64,000 bases of DNA, taken from Serratia quinivorans. Its GTDB lineage: Bacteria > Pseudomonadota > Gammaproteobacteria > Enterobacterales > Enterobacteriaceae. The first letter of the stretch is position 1. The number at the start of each line of letters is the position of its first letter. The stretch covers positions 5,394,001 to 5,458,000 of the forward strand of contig UGYN01000002.1 of NCBI GenBank assembly GCA_900457075.1, written 5' to 3'. Below, piece after piece: positions 8,589 through 17,361 of the stretch. Below the pieces are notes generated by a model, which saw only the letters and a program-made list of their open reading frames with translations, ran no database searches and had not been told where the DNA came from. Made by a program: the position numbers and the translations under genes.

Positions 8589-9764
8589 TTATGACTTCAA
8601 TAACACTTCATAGCGCGGGTTAAATTCATCAAACAGCGGTAACGCGGCCGCGCCTAATGCGGCGGTATCCGCGCCGGTAGTCCCCAATCGAACCCGCAGA
8701 CCGTCGAGATATTTGCTGCGCACCGACCGGTGCAGCGGCGCCAGGCGCTTGATCAACTGTTCTACGATACTTTCCGGCATCAACCCGCCAATAATCACCG
8801 CTTCGGCGTCAAACATACACTCAATAATATTGATCGCCTGGCGTAACGCCGGCACCGCCGTATCCAGCCAGGCGTCGATCTGCGGCTGCGGTAGCGTCAG
8901 CAGGTCTTGCGGCATGGCGCGCATCGGATCCAGCCCGCAGCTCTCATAAGCCGCCTGCAACGAGACATAACGCTCCAGACACCCCTGGTTGCCGCAGTAG
9001 CAGGCCCGCCCGCCCGGTTGCACAATCATGTGGCCGACTTCACCAGCATTGTGCGCATGGCCGGTATAAATTCGGCCATCGGTAAAAATCCCTGCCCCAA
9101 GTCCGGTCCCGAGATACAAATAAATAAAGGAATTAAGCTGCCTGGCAACACCGTGCAAACGCTCGCCGATAGCGGCCACGGTAGCATCGTTCTCCAGCGT
9201 CACCGGCAGGCCACTTTGCGCGTTAAGCTCAGCCACCACATCGATATTTTTCCAACCGTTAAGCGTGGTCGGCCCGACCGACGAGATCCCTTCCACGCCA
9301 AACGGCCCCGGCATCACTACGCCGATGCCCAGCATTTTTCTCCAGCTCAGATCCGGCTGCTGGCGCATTTCTTGCAGTACATCACAAATCAGTTTCAAGG
9401 TGGCAGCAGGTTGCGGCTTTTGCACCATAATCAGCCGGTGGAAACGAACGCTGCCTGAGAGATCAACCACGATGATCAGCAGTGACTGGTGATCCAGATG
9501 GATACCGATGGAATACGCGCTATCTGGATTCAGGGTCAACGGCGTGGCCGGTTGACCTCGCCCGCCGGCACGACGCGGCAGGTGCGAGGAGAGAATACCG
9601 GCCTGTTCCAGTTCTGTTGCAATGTTTGAAACGGTTTGCGGCGTCAGTGAGGTCAGCCGGGCAATTTCGGCACGGGTCAGTTCACCGTGCAGACGGATAG
9701 CCTCTATCACTACGCGCCGGTTGTGTGCACGAGCATGTTCAAGGTTAGTGCCGGAAGTCGTCAT
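8589..9764 (-). CDS. ROK-family transcriptional regulator
   Basis: 391 residues. The N-terminal winged helix-turn-helix (ELTRAEIARLTSLTPQTVSNIATELEQ, written here in part as TRAEIARLTSLTPQTVSN, residues about 30-48) precedes a sugar-kinase-like ROK domain. The zinc motif GGRACYCGNQGCLE is intact, and GTGLGAGIFTDG is the nucleotide/sugar region. It is related to NagC, Mlc and XylR-type repressors but is distinct from the Mlc gene further on. It is divergent from the sugar ABC transporter operon, which it probably represses until the sugar or its phosphate binds. Ligand unknown. Confidence 0.9.
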   Translation of the reverse strand: MTTSGTNLEHARAHNRRVVIEAIRLHGELTRAEIARLTSLTPQTVSNIATELEQAGILSSHLPRRAGGRGQPATPLTLNPDSAYSIGIHLDHQSLLIIVVDLSGSVRFHRLIMVQKPQPAATLKLICDVLQEMRQQPDLSWRKMLGIGVVMPGPFGVEGISSVGPTTLNGWKNIDVVAELNAQSGLPVTLENDATVAAIGERLHGVARQLNSFIYLYLGTGLGAGIFTDGRIYTGHAHNAGEVGHMIVQPGGRACYCGNQGCLERYVSLQAAYESCGLDPMRAMPQDLLTLPQPQIDAWLDTAVPALRQAINIIECMFDAEAVIIGGLMPESIVEQLIKRLAPLHRSVRSKYLDGLRVRLGTTGADTAALGAAALPLFDEFNPRYEVLLKS

Positions 9765-9820
9765 AACTGCCTATGCAGAAAGGGAAATCGTCTTTGCAGT
9801 ATGGTGCCCTCCAATAAAGC

Positions 9821-9833
9821 AATCAAATTGATT
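9821..9833. promoter_or_regulatory. possible operator in the ROK/ABC divergent region
   Basis: AATCAA-A-TTGATT is a perfect 13-base palindrome 32 bases before the ABC binding-protein ATG, in the 100-base space shared by both divergent genes. It could be the ROK operator. A short AT-rich palindrome can arise by chance, so this is tentative. Confidence 0.3.
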
Positions 9834-9864
9834 TAAGAATCTTTTTAACACCGGAGAACGCACA

Positions 9865-11115
9865 ATGAAAAGCCATACCCTTGCCGCTACGGCAGTCTGT
9901 ACCCTGTCGCTCCTGGCGCTCAGCCTGTCATCTGCCTATGCCGCCCCGACGCAAATTAACGCGTTGTTTATGACCCAGGCGGCGTACAGCGAAAATGATA
10001 TCCGTGCCATGACCGCCGATTTTAGCAAGCAGCACCCGGACATCACCGTTAACCTGGAGTTCGTTCCTTACGAGGCGCTGCACGATAAAATCGTCGCGGC
10101 GCGCGGTGCCGGCAGCAACGGCTACGATGTGGTGCTGTTCGACGCCATCTGGCCGGCGGAATTCACCAAGTTCGGCCTGCTGCAGGACGTCACTTCGCGC
10201 ATCAGCGCCGACGACAGCGCCAAAATCTTTGCCGGAGCAATGACCACCGTCACCTATAAGGACAAGCGCTGGGGCATGCCGTGGATCCTCGACACCAAAT
10301 ACCTGTATTACAACAAGGCCATGCTGGCCAAGGCCGGGATTGCCGCCCCGCCGAAAACCTGGCAGGAACTGGCGCAGCAGGCAGAGATCCTGAAGCAAAA
10401 AAACGTGGTCAAATACCCGCTGGTATGGAGCTGGTCACAGGCCGAGGCACTGGTTTGCGATTACACCACCCTGGTGTCTGCCTATAAGGGGCAGTTTATC
10501 CAGCAGGGGAAAATCACCTTCTCCAGCCCAGGTTCACTGCAGGCCGTCGACTATATGAAAGCCTCGCTGGACAAGGGGCTGACCAATCCGAACTCCCGCG
10601 AATATCTGGAAGAGGACGTGCGCAAAGCGTTTTCCAACGGTGACGCGGCCTTCGCCCTTAACTGGACCTACATGTACAACATGGCCAACGATCCCAAGCA
10701 AAGCAAAGTGGCCGGTGACGTCGGCATCGTGCCGGCTCCGGGATCGGTGGCGGGTCAGGTCTCTGCGGTTAACGGTTCGATGGGGCTGGGCATCGCCAAG
10801 GCCAGCGCCCACCCCGATCAGGCCTGGCAATATATCAGCTACATGACCTCACAGCCGGTGCAGGACAAATACGCCAAACTGAGCCTGCCGATCTGGAAGT
10901 CGTCTTACGACGATCCGGCGGTGCAGAAGGGTCAGGAGCCGTTAATCGCCGCCGCCAAACAGTCGTTGAACGTGATGCTGTCGCGCCCTGAAACCGCCGA
11001 TTACTCTCGTTTGTCCAACGGACTGCAACAGGACTTGCAGCAAATTCTGCAGGGCAAGGTGACGCCGCAGGCCGGGCTGGATGCGGCCACCCAAAGCGCT
11101 GCGCGGCTGCGTTAA
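9865..11115 (+). CDS. sugar ABC transporter substrate-binding protein
   Basis: Extracellular solute-binding protein family 1, 416 residues. A Sec signal peptide of about 26 residues ends at SSAYA-APTQ. The mature part shows the usual sequence blocks DVVLFDAIWPAEF, WGMPWILDTKYLYYNK and YISYMTSQPVQ. It captures a sugar in the periplasm and delivers it to the two permeases encoded next. GGAG lies before the ATG. It is the first gene of a five-gene operon; the stop is followed by the first permease after 3 bases. Substrate not identifiable by eye. Confidence 0.93.
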   Translation: MKSHTLAATAVCTLSLLALSLSSAYAAPTQINALFMTQAAYSENDIRAMTADFSKQHPDITVNLEFVPYEALHDKIVAARGAGSNGYDVVLFDAIWPAEFTKFGLLQDVTSRISADDSAKIFAGAMTTVTYKDKRWGMPWILDTKYLYYNKAMLAKAGIAAPPKTWQELAQQAEILKQKNVVKYPLVWSWSQAEALVCDYTTLVSAYKGQFIQQGKITFSSPGSLQAVDYMKASLDKGLTNPNSREYLEEDVRKAFSNGDAAFALNWTYMYNMANDPKQSKVAGDVGIVPAPGSVAGQVSAVNGSMGLGIAKASAHPDQAWQYISYMTSQPVQDKYAKLSLPIWKSSYDDPAVQKGQEPLIAAAKQSLNVMLSRPETADYSRLSNGLQQDLQQILQGKVTPQAGLDAATQSAARLR

Positions 11116-11118
11116 GCG

Positions 11119-12033
11119 ATGACGATGCTCACTTTACCTCAACGTGAGCGGCGTCAGGCATGGGTGCTGCTGGCACCCATGCTGCTGATGATGCTGCTGT
11201 TAACCGCCTGGCCGCTGGCTCGCACCCTGTGGCTGAGCTTCACCGATGCGGCGCTGGTGGGCGACGGCGTAACCCCGGCCTGGGTCGGTACCGATAACTT
11301 TTTTTACGCTCTGACCGACCCGGACTTCCAGGCCGCACTGGGGCGCACGCTGTATTTCACCCTGGTTTCGGTGGCGTTCGAAGGGGCGATCGGCGTGCTG
11401 GTGGCCCTGCTTCTCAACCAAAAATTCCACGGCCGTAATGTTCTGCGGGTGCTGGTTATTTTGCCGTGGGCGCTACCGACCATCGTCAATGCCACCATGT
11501 GGCGGCTGAACTTCAACCCGGATTACGGCAGCATCAACGCGCTGTTAACCCAGCTCGGGGTGATTGACCACTACCGCAGCTGGCTGGGTGACCCGGCGTC
11601 GGCGCTCAACGCGGTGATGCTGGCGGATATTTGGAAGAACTACCCGCTGATTACCCTGCTGACGCTGGCGGCGTTGCAATCGATCCCGGACGATTTGTAC
11701 GAAGCGGCGCGGCTGGACGGAGCATCTGCCTGGCGGCGCTTCCGGGCCATCACCCTGCCCGCCATTCTGGCCCCGCTGGCGGTGGCGTTGGTGCTGCGTA
11801 CCATTGATGCCTTCAAGGTGTTCGACATCATTTACGTGATGACGCGCGGCGGCCCCATGGACAGTACCAAGACCCTCAGCTTCTTCGTTTACCAGGAGTC
11901 GTTCAGCTATCTGCGGGCCGGCAGCGGCGCAGCCTACGCGGTATTGATGACCTTGCTATGCGGCCTGCTGATCGCGCTGTACATGCTGATGCTGTTCCGC
12001 CAACGCAGAAGGAACCTCGCCGATGAAGCGTAA
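11119..12033 (+). CDS. sugar ABC transporter permease (MalF/UgpA type)
   Basis: 304 residues with about six membrane helices. The inner-membrane-component (EAA) loop is visible as YEAARLDGASAWRRFRAITLP, which contacts the ATPase, near residues 195-215. It forms the membrane channel with the next permease. The last 11 bases overlap the next gene. Sized and organised like CUT1-family transporters for di- and oligosaccharides or polyols. Confidence 0.93.
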   Translation: MTMLTLPQRERRQAWVLLAPMLLMMLLLTAWPLARTLWLSFTDAALVGDGVTPAWVGTDNFFYALTDPDFQAALGRTLYFTLVSVAFEGAIGVLVALLLNQKFHGRNVLRVLVILPWALPTIVNATMWRLNFNPDYGSINALLTQLGVIDHYRSWLGDPASALNAVMLADIWKNYPLITLLTLAALQSIPDDLYEAARLDGASAWRRFRAITLPAILAPLAVALVLRTIDAFKVFDIIYVMTRGGPMDSTKTLSFFVYQESFSYLRAGSGAAYAVLMTLLCGLLIALYMLMLFRQRRRNLADEA

Positions 12034-12862
12034 AATCCGCCTGGTATTGCGCTACGCTGCCGCATTGCTACTGGCGTTGTCGATCCTGGCGCCGATGCTG
12101 TGGCTGTTTTTGATGAGCGTCAGTTCCTCGGCCGATCTGACCCGCATACCGCTGGAATGGCTGCCGCGCCACTGGGACTTTTCACGCTATGGCAGCCTGC
12201 TTTCATTGCAGCCCGGCCAGCCGGGTACCCTGTTCCTGCACGCGCTGTTCAACAGCCTGCTGGTGGCCTGCGGCGCTACGCTGATTTCGCTGTTGCTGGC
12301 GATCCCGGCGGCGTTCAGCTTCTCGCGTTATCCGGGACGCGACGGTTGGCTGTTCGCCAGCCTGGCCATTTATATGGTGCCACCGGTGGCCTTTGTGCTG
12401 CCGCTGTACTTTATTTTGCAGCAGTTGGCGCTGCTGAACACCCATATCGGTCTGGTACTGGTCTACTGCTCGCTGATCCTGCCGTTCCTCACCTGGATGC
12501 TGAAAAACCAGTTCGACGCCCTGCCGATAGACATCGAACAGGCCGCACGGCTGGACGGACTGCGTCAGTGGCAGGTGCTGCTGCGCATTACCCTGCCCTT
12601 GGCCAAACCGGCACTGGGCGCTTCTGCGCTGTTTGGCTGGCTGCTGGCCTGGGACGAATTTTTCTACGCGCTGCTGTTCACCAGCAATATTCAGGCGCAG
12701 ACGCTGCCGGTGACCATCGCCGGTTTCACCGCCGGGCGCGCCACCGATGACGGGTTGATCGCCGCCGTCGGCATTCTGGCCGCCATTCCACCTCTTTTTA
12801 TTGCCATCTGGCTGCAAAAAACGCTGGTTAGCGGCTTAACCAGCGGTGGCAGCAAAGGCTAA
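12023..12862 (+). CDS. sugar ABC transporter permease (MalG/UgpE type)
   Basis: 279 residues with about six membrane helices and the EAA loop (IEQAARLDGLRQWQVLLRIT, around residues 172-191). Second half of the heteromeric channel. The start, ATGAAGCG, lies inside the end of the previous gene behind AAGGAA, which indicates translational coupling. Ends 19 bases before the PfkB kinase start. Confidence 0.93.
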   Translation: MKRKIRLVLRYAAALLLALSILAPMLWLFLMSVSSSADLTRIPLEWLPRHWDFSRYGSLLSLQPGQPGTLFLHALFNSLLVACGATLISLLLAIPAAFSFSRYPGRDGWLFASLAIYMVPPVAFVLPLYFILQQLALLNTHIGLVLVYCSLILPFLTWMLKNQFDALPIDIEQAARLDGLRQWQVLLRITLPLAKPALGASALFGWLLAWDEFFYALLFTSNIQAQTLPVTIAGFTAGRATDDGLIAAVGILAAIPPLFIAIWLQKTLVSGLTSGGSKG

Positions 12863-12881
12863 TTTACTCAGGGAAATTAAC

Positions 12882-13835
12882 ATGATGAGCACCAATACCC
12901 GGCCCACGCTGTACGTGGTGGGCAATATCAACGTCGATGTGATCATGAGCACCTTGCAGCAGTGGCCGCAAAAAGGCACCGAGGCGATGCTGGATCACAG
13001 CGAACTGCGCCCCGGCGGTTCGGCCGGTAACTGCGCACTGGCCCTGGCGGCGCTGGAAACCCCTTACCGGCTGGTGGCCAATCAGGGCAACGACTATTTC
13101 AGCCCCTGGCTGGCGCAACTGTTCCCGGAAAGCTCGCTGTACTGGCCGACCTACAGTTGCGAAACCTCGCTGACCTTCGGTGTCACCCACCCCGACAACG
13201 AGCGCACCTTTTTCAGCAATCAGGGCCATATCACCCGCCTGAGTCAGGACGACGTATTGCATCAGATCCCGCTGTTTGCCGGTAATGGCGACACCATTTT
13301 GCTGTGCGGCACCTTCCTGTGTACCACCCTGTTGGCGGAATACCCGGCGCTGCTGCAAACCCTGCGCCAGCGCGGCTATCGCATCGCGGTTGATACCGGC
13401 TGGCCGCCGCAGGGCTGGAGCGATACGCTGCGAGGGCAGATCGCCGACTGGCTGCCGTTCTGCGACATCCTGTTGCTCAATGAAGTGGAAACCTGTGGCA
13501 TGGCAGGTCATGAAGATTTGTACACCGCCGCTCGGACGCTGAACCGCCAACAGCCGGCCGACGCCGCCTGCGTGGTGAAATGCGGCCCGGACGGTGCACG
13601 CCTGTGGTGCGGCGAACGGCAGTTGCAGGCGGCGGCACATCCGATCAAGGTGGTCGATACCATAGGTGCCGGCGACAGTTTTAACGCCGGTTTCCTGAGC
13701 GCTTGCCTGCTCGGCCATTCGGCTGCGGTAGCGTTGCGCTGGGGCATTCGCGCCGCCAGCCACGCCATCAGCAGTTCGCCACGCCAGTATCTGGACTGGA
13801 ACACGCTGAAAACCTGCGCCGGAGAAATGGTCTGA
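12882..13835 (+). CDS. PfkB-family sugar kinase
   Basis: 317 residues of the ribokinase/PfkB family. The N-terminal sugar motif GGSAGNCALALAALE (near residue 43) and the C-terminal ATP/anion-hole motif DTIGAGDSFNAGF, with the catalytic Asp, are both present. It probably phosphorylates the imported sugar. GGGA lies 7 bases before ATG 12882; a second ATG follows at once. The stop overlaps the start of the ATPase gene (TGATG). A kinase between the permeases and the ATPase suggests import of an unphosphorylated mono- or disaccharide that is trapped directly. Confidence 0.92.
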   Translation: MMSTNTRPTLYVVGNINVDVIMSTLQQWPQKGTEAMLDHSELRPGGSAGNCALALAALETPYRLVANQGNDYFSPWLAQLFPESSLYWPTYSCETSLTFGVTHPDNERTFFSNQGHITRLSQDDVLHQIPLFAGNGDTILLCGTFLCTTLLAEYPALLQTLRQRGYRIAVDTGWPPQGWSDTLRGQIADWLPFCDILLLNEVETCGMAGHEDLYTAARTLNRQQPADAACVVKCGPDGARLWCGERQLQAAAHPIKVVDTIGAGDSFNAGFLSACLLGHSAAVALRWGIRAASHAISSSPRQYLDWNTLKTCAGEMV

Positions 13836-14914
13836 TGGCAAGTGTCGAACTGGTAAAAGTCGCCAAATACTATGGCAAGCAGCGGGTGCTGAATCCGTTG
13901 GATCTGACCATCCCCGACGGCAGCTTTACCGTGCTGGTTGGCCCGTCCGGCTGCGGCAAGTCCACCCTGCTGCGGCTGCTGGCCGGGCTGGACACGCTGA
14001 CCGAGGGGGCGATCCTGCTGGATAAGCAAAAGATTAACGATCTGGATCCGGCCGATCGCGATATTGCCATGGTGTTCCAAAGTTATGCGCTCTACCCACA
14101 TCTGACGGTGGCAGAAAACATGGCATTTCACATGCAGGTGATGAAGGTCGCCAAAAGCGAACAACAGGCCAAGGTCCAACAGGCCGCGCGCATTTTGGCG
14201 ATCGACCATCTGTTGCAGCGTTATCCGAAAGAACTGTCCGGTGGCCAACGCCAGCGAGTGGCGATGGGCCGTGCCATGGTGCGTAACCCGAAGGTCTTTT
14301 TATTCGATGAACCGCTGTCCAACCTCGACGCCCAGTTGCGGATGGAGCTGCGCGCCGAGATTAAATCACTGCATCAGCAGTTCAAGACCACCACGGTGTA
14401 TGTCACCCACGACCAGATCGAAGCGATGACGCTGGCTGACCAAATCGTGGTGATGAAAGACGGCAATATCGTGCAGCAAGGCAAGCCGCTGGAGATCTAC
14501 GATGCGCCCGCCAACACCTTTGTGGCGCGTTTTATCGGCTCACCGCCAATGAATTTGTTGGCAGGCATCGTCACGCCGCGTGACAATCTGCCCGGTGTGG
14601 CCTGCGGTGAATTGTGGCTACCGCTGCCGGCCAAGTGGCGCTTGGCGACGCCCGGCAGCCAGGTGATCCTCGGGCTACGTCCGCATGATTTCCGTTTAGT
14701 GGAAACCAGCCAGCAGCCTGCCGCCACCTTGCGCCTGATGGAGATCACCGGCGATGTCAGCCTGCTGCACCTTACCTGGGGCGGTTATCGGCTGCATGTC
14801 CAGCTCAGCGGGCGGGTTAATGCCGAAAGCGGTCAGCCGCTGTGGGTGATGCCCAATACCGAGGCGATCCACCTGTTCGACGCCGCGACGGGGCAACGCT
14901 TGAGTGAAAATTGA
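13835..14914 (+). CDS. sugar ABC transporter ATP-binding protein (UgpC/MalK type)
   Basis: 359 residues. Walker A GPSGCGKST is at about 36-44, the signature LSGGQRQRVAMGRAMV near 132, and Walker B VFLFDEPLSNLD follows. The C-terminal regulatory domain (TOBE/OB-like, from about residue 240) is typical of the MalK/UgpC subfamily. It energises the two permeases. Starts on the last base of the kinase stop codon. Last gene of the operon. Confidence 0.94.
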   Translation: MASVELVKVAKYYGKQRVLNPLDLTIPDGSFTVLVGPSGCGKSTLLRLLAGLDTLTEGAILLDKQKINDLDPADRDIAMVFQSYALYPHLTVAENMAFHMQVMKVAKSEQQAKVQQAARILAIDHLLQRYPKELSGGQRQRVAMGRAMVRNPKVFLFDEPLSNLDAQLRMELRAEIKSLHQQFKTTTVYVTHDQIEAMTLADQIVVMKDGNIVQQGKPLEIYDAPANTFVARFIGSPPMNLLAGIVTPRDNLPGVACGELWLPLPAKWRLATPGSQVILGLRPHDFRLVETSQQPAATLRLMEITGDVSLLHLTWGGYRLHVQLSGRVNAESGQPLWVMPNTEAIHLFDAATGQRLSEN

Positions 14915-14955
14915 GTCGCTGATAATGCGCGAAGACCAAACCGGCCAACAACGTT

Positions 14956-14978
14956 GCGGGCGCTATTGCTGCGCCCGC
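14956..14978 (+). terminator. terminator-like hairpin after the sugar ABC operon
   Basis: GCGGGCGC (14956-14963) pairs with GCGCCCGC (14971-14978) across a 7-base loop. The following TAATTATC is only weakly T-rich, so termination may be partial or rho-assisted. Confidence 0.5.
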
Positions 14979-15074
14979 TAATTATCACCTGCTTAACCTC
15001 TTTTTAACCTCTGTGTGATGCGCTATGCTCCAAAACTCTGCCAGCGTTAACATTTTTGAAACGAGGTTTCTGTC

Positions 15075-15119
15075 ATGCCTGCATGCTGTTTTTACTCCGC
15101 CCGGCGCACTCAGCCATGA
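15075..15119 (+). CDS. 14-residue leader peptide ahead of the DHA2 exporter
   Basis: A small frame, MPACCFYSARRTQP then TGA, with ACGAGG at 15061-15066 placed 8 bases before its ATG. Its stop overlaps the exporter's ATG at 15116 as ATGA. The exporter itself has no visible ribosome-binding site, so coupling through this leader is a reasonable explanation. Whether it also senses a ligand is unknown. It may instead be a chance frame. Confidence 0.4.
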   Translation: MPACCFYSARRTQP

Positions 15120-16555
15120 GTTTTTTTTCACGCGCCAGCGCGCTGCCGCTGCTGGTGGCGGGTGCCTTCTTTATGGAAAACCTCGACGCCACGGTGATTG
15201 TCACCGCCATGCCGCAGATGGCGGCGGCCTTCGGCGTAAGGCCGGTGGACATGAACATTGGTATCTCGGCTTACATTCTGACGCTGACGGTGTTTATTCC
15301 TGCCAGTGGCTGGATTGCCAACCGCTTCGGTGCCCGCAATATCTTTGCCGCCGCGGTGCTGATTTTTACCCTGGCATCGGTGCTGTGCGCCGCCAGCGTT
15401 AACCTGCCCACCTTCACCGCCGCCCGTATTCTGCAAGGCTTCGGGGGTGCGCTGATGGTGCCGGTGGGTCGCCTGGTGGTGCTACGTAACACTGCCAAAC
15501 CGGATCTGATCAAGGCCATTGCCACCATTACCTGGCCAGGGCTGGTAGCCCCAATCCTCGGCCCGCCGGTCGGCGGTTTTATTACCACCTACGCCTCATG
15601 GCATTGGATCTTTATTCTTAATGTGCCGCTGGGTATCGCCGCGCTGTGGCTGGCCTGGCGGCTGATCCCGCAGGAAGCGTCGCAGAAAGGAGTGCCTTTT
15701 GACGCACTCGGCTTCGTATTGACCGGCATCGCCTGCTTCGGCCTGATGTTCGGTCTGGATTTGATCAACCACCCGCAACTGTCCTGGCTGGTGCCTGCAC
15801 TGTGTATTCTCGGCAGCCTGGCATTAGGCACACTGGCGGTTCGTCACGCCAAACGCACCGAGCACCCGCTGATCAATCTTTGGGCGATGCGAATCAAAAG
15901 TTACGCCGTCACCATTTGGGGAGGCACGCTGTTCCGTATCGCCATTGGCGCCGTGCCCTTCCTGCTGCCGCTGCTGTTCCAGATCGGTTTTGGCCTGAAC
16001 GCCTTCGACGCCGGGCTGCTGGTACTGGCGGTTTTTGCCGGGAATCTGGTGATGAAGCCGTTTACCTCGGCGGTGCTGTACCGTTTTCGCTTTCGCACCA
16101 CGCTGGTGGTCAATGGTTTGTTGAACGCGGCCACTATTTTCGCCTGCGCGCTGTTGACGCCACAGACCCCGACCTGGCTGATTCTGGCGCTGCTGTTCGT
16201 CAGCGGGCTGACGCGGTCCATGCAGTTCACCGCGCTCAATACGCTGGCGTTTTCCGAAGTGCCACAGCCACAGATGAATGGTGCCAACACGCTGTTCAAT
16301 GTGTCGCAGCAAATGGGCAGCGGGCTGGGTATCGCCATCGGCGCGCTGGCCCTGCGGCTGGCGGAGATGCTGATGCCACAATCGGGCGAGCGCATCCCCC
16401 TGGTCGATTTTCAGTGGGCATTTGTGGTCATCGGCGTGATTGCCCTGCTGGCCGTGGTTGACTGCTTTACCCTGAACGCCAACGCCGGCAGCGAGGTTCG
16501 CCAGAGAAAACCGGCCGCCACGGTGCCAAACTCCCCCCAACGATTGCAAAAATAA
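15116..16555 (+). CDS. MFS multidrug exporter, DHA2 family
   Basis: 479 residues with about 14 membrane helices, as usual for DHA2 drug:H+ antiporters. Helix 1 carries ENLDATVIVTAMPQM (motif D1 type), the loop 2-3 motif A is WIANRFGARN, and motif C is GLVAPILGPPVGG in helix 5. The closest named relatives I can suggest are HsrA and MdtD, without certainty. TTG 15056 and an internal ATG 15083 would also be in frame, but the family N-terminus fits ATG 15116. It is followed by its own terminator. Confidence 0.9.
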   Translation: MSFFSRASALPLLVAGAFFMENLDATVIVTAMPQMAAAFGVRPVDMNIGISAYILTLTVFIPASGWIANRFGARNIFAAAVLIFTLASVLCAASVNLPTFTAARILQGFGGALMVPVGRLVVLRNTAKPDLIKAIATITWPGLVAPILGPPVGGFITTYASWHWIFILNVPLGIAALWLAWRLIPQEASQKGVPFDALGFVLTGIACFGLMFGLDLINHPQLSWLVPALCILGSLALGTLAVRHAKRTEHPLINLWAMRIKSYAVTIWGGTLFRIAIGAVPFLLPLLFQIGFGLNAFDAGLLVLAVFAGNLVMKPFTSAVLYRFRFRTTLVVNGLLNAATIFACALLTPQTPTWLILALLFVSGLTRSMQFTALNTLAFSEVPQPQMNGANTLFNVSQQMGSGLGIAIGALALRLAEMLMPQSGERIPLVDFQWAFVVIGVIALLAVVDCFTLNANAGSEVRQRKPAATVPNSPQRLQK

Positions 16556-16589
16556 GTCGCATCTGCCACCAATCAACGTAATATCGATG

Positions 16590-16619
16590 ATCCGCCCCGT
16601 TTCACCGGTGCGGATTTTT
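16590..16619 (+). terminator. rho-independent terminator after the DHA2 exporter
   Basis: ATCCGC (16590-16595) pairs with GCGGAT (16610-16615); the final T continues into a run of five. It sits 35 bases after the exporter stop and 33 before the next start. Confidence 0.6.
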
Positions 16620-16651
16620 GCCGTTTTGGCCTGAAAAGCGAGGTAATAATA

Positions 16652-17173
16652 ATGATTCACAGTGACCTTTCTCAGTGCCGCGTGAACACCGACCGGTTGT
16701 TGATTGCCCCTTTTACCGCAGCAGACGCCGACGATGTTTACCAGGCGATCACCCCTACCTTGACGCGCTATATGAACTTTGAGCCCGAGGAGTCGCCGGA
16801 AGCCTTTGCCAACGTTTGGCAAACCTGGCTGCCGCTGATCCGCGAAGGCGAGGAAATGATTTACATCGCCCGCCTGCGCGATACCAAACAGTTTGTCGGC
16901 ATGGGCGGCGTGCACGATCTTTACAACACCACGCCTGAACTGGGCATCTGGGTGAAAGAGAACCTGCACGGCAATGGCTATGGGCGCGAAATCGTGCACG
17001 CCATGGCGGTGTGGGCAAGCGAACGTTACCATCCGCGCCACTTTATCTACCCGGTGGCCGAACAGAATACGCCAAGCCGACGTATCGCCGAATCTCTGGG
17101 CGGCGTAGTGGCCGGCCGACGTGAAAACACCAAATACGACTGCGTGGTCTATCACATACCACCGCAGCTTTAA
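16652..17173 (+). CDS. GNAT-family N-acetyltransferase (RimJ/RimL type)
   Basis: 173 residues. The acetyl-CoA binding loop appears as ENLHGNGYGREIVHAM near residues 110-125, preceded by the beta strand ELGIWV; the C-terminal NTPSRRIAESLG segment is typical of RimJ/RimL-like GNATs (Acetyltransf_3). GAGG precedes the ATG. It transfers an acetyl group to an unknown amine, either a small molecule or a protein N-terminus. It stands alone between terminators. Confidence 0.9.
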   Translation: MIHSDLSQCRVNTDRLLIAPFTAADADDVYQAITPTLTRYMNFEPEESPEAFANVWQTWLPLIREGEEMIYIARLRDTKQFVGMGGVHDLYNTTPELGIWVKENLHGNGYGREIVHAMAVWASERYHPRHFIYPVAEQNTPSRRIAESLGGVVAGRRENTKYDCVVYHIPPQL

Positions 17174-17232
17174 CTGCATCCCCAGGGCCGGATCGACCGG
17201 CCCACAGTTCGTCATCACCTATGTTAACTGTT

Positions 17233-17272
17233 GAAAAAACCGCCCGTCTGGCAGCAGCGATGGCGGTTTTTC
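17233..17272 (+). terminator. rho-independent terminator after the GNAT gene
   Basis: GAAAAAACCGCC (17233-17244) and GGCGGTTTTTC (17262-17272) form a strong A/T-flanked hairpin that could act on either strand. Confidence 0.8.
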
Positions 17273-17361
17273 AGTGTGGATGCCGATAACCACTGCCACT
17301 TAAAGTGGGATTATGCTAATGCTAGTAGCATGTAGGGTAAAAACAGTTGAGGAACAGCAAC

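Noticed and set aside
12864..13841. 325-codon minus-strand frame opposite the PfkB kinase
   Set aside because: The plus-strand gene has all kinase motifs; the antisense product is Gln/Gly/Arg-rich noise.
15824..17218. Long open frame (464 codons) on the minus strand opposite the DHA2 exporter and GNAT genes
   Set aside because: It runs through a terminator and across two well-supported genes; its translation is low-complexity and unlike any family. Typical high-GC antisense frame.
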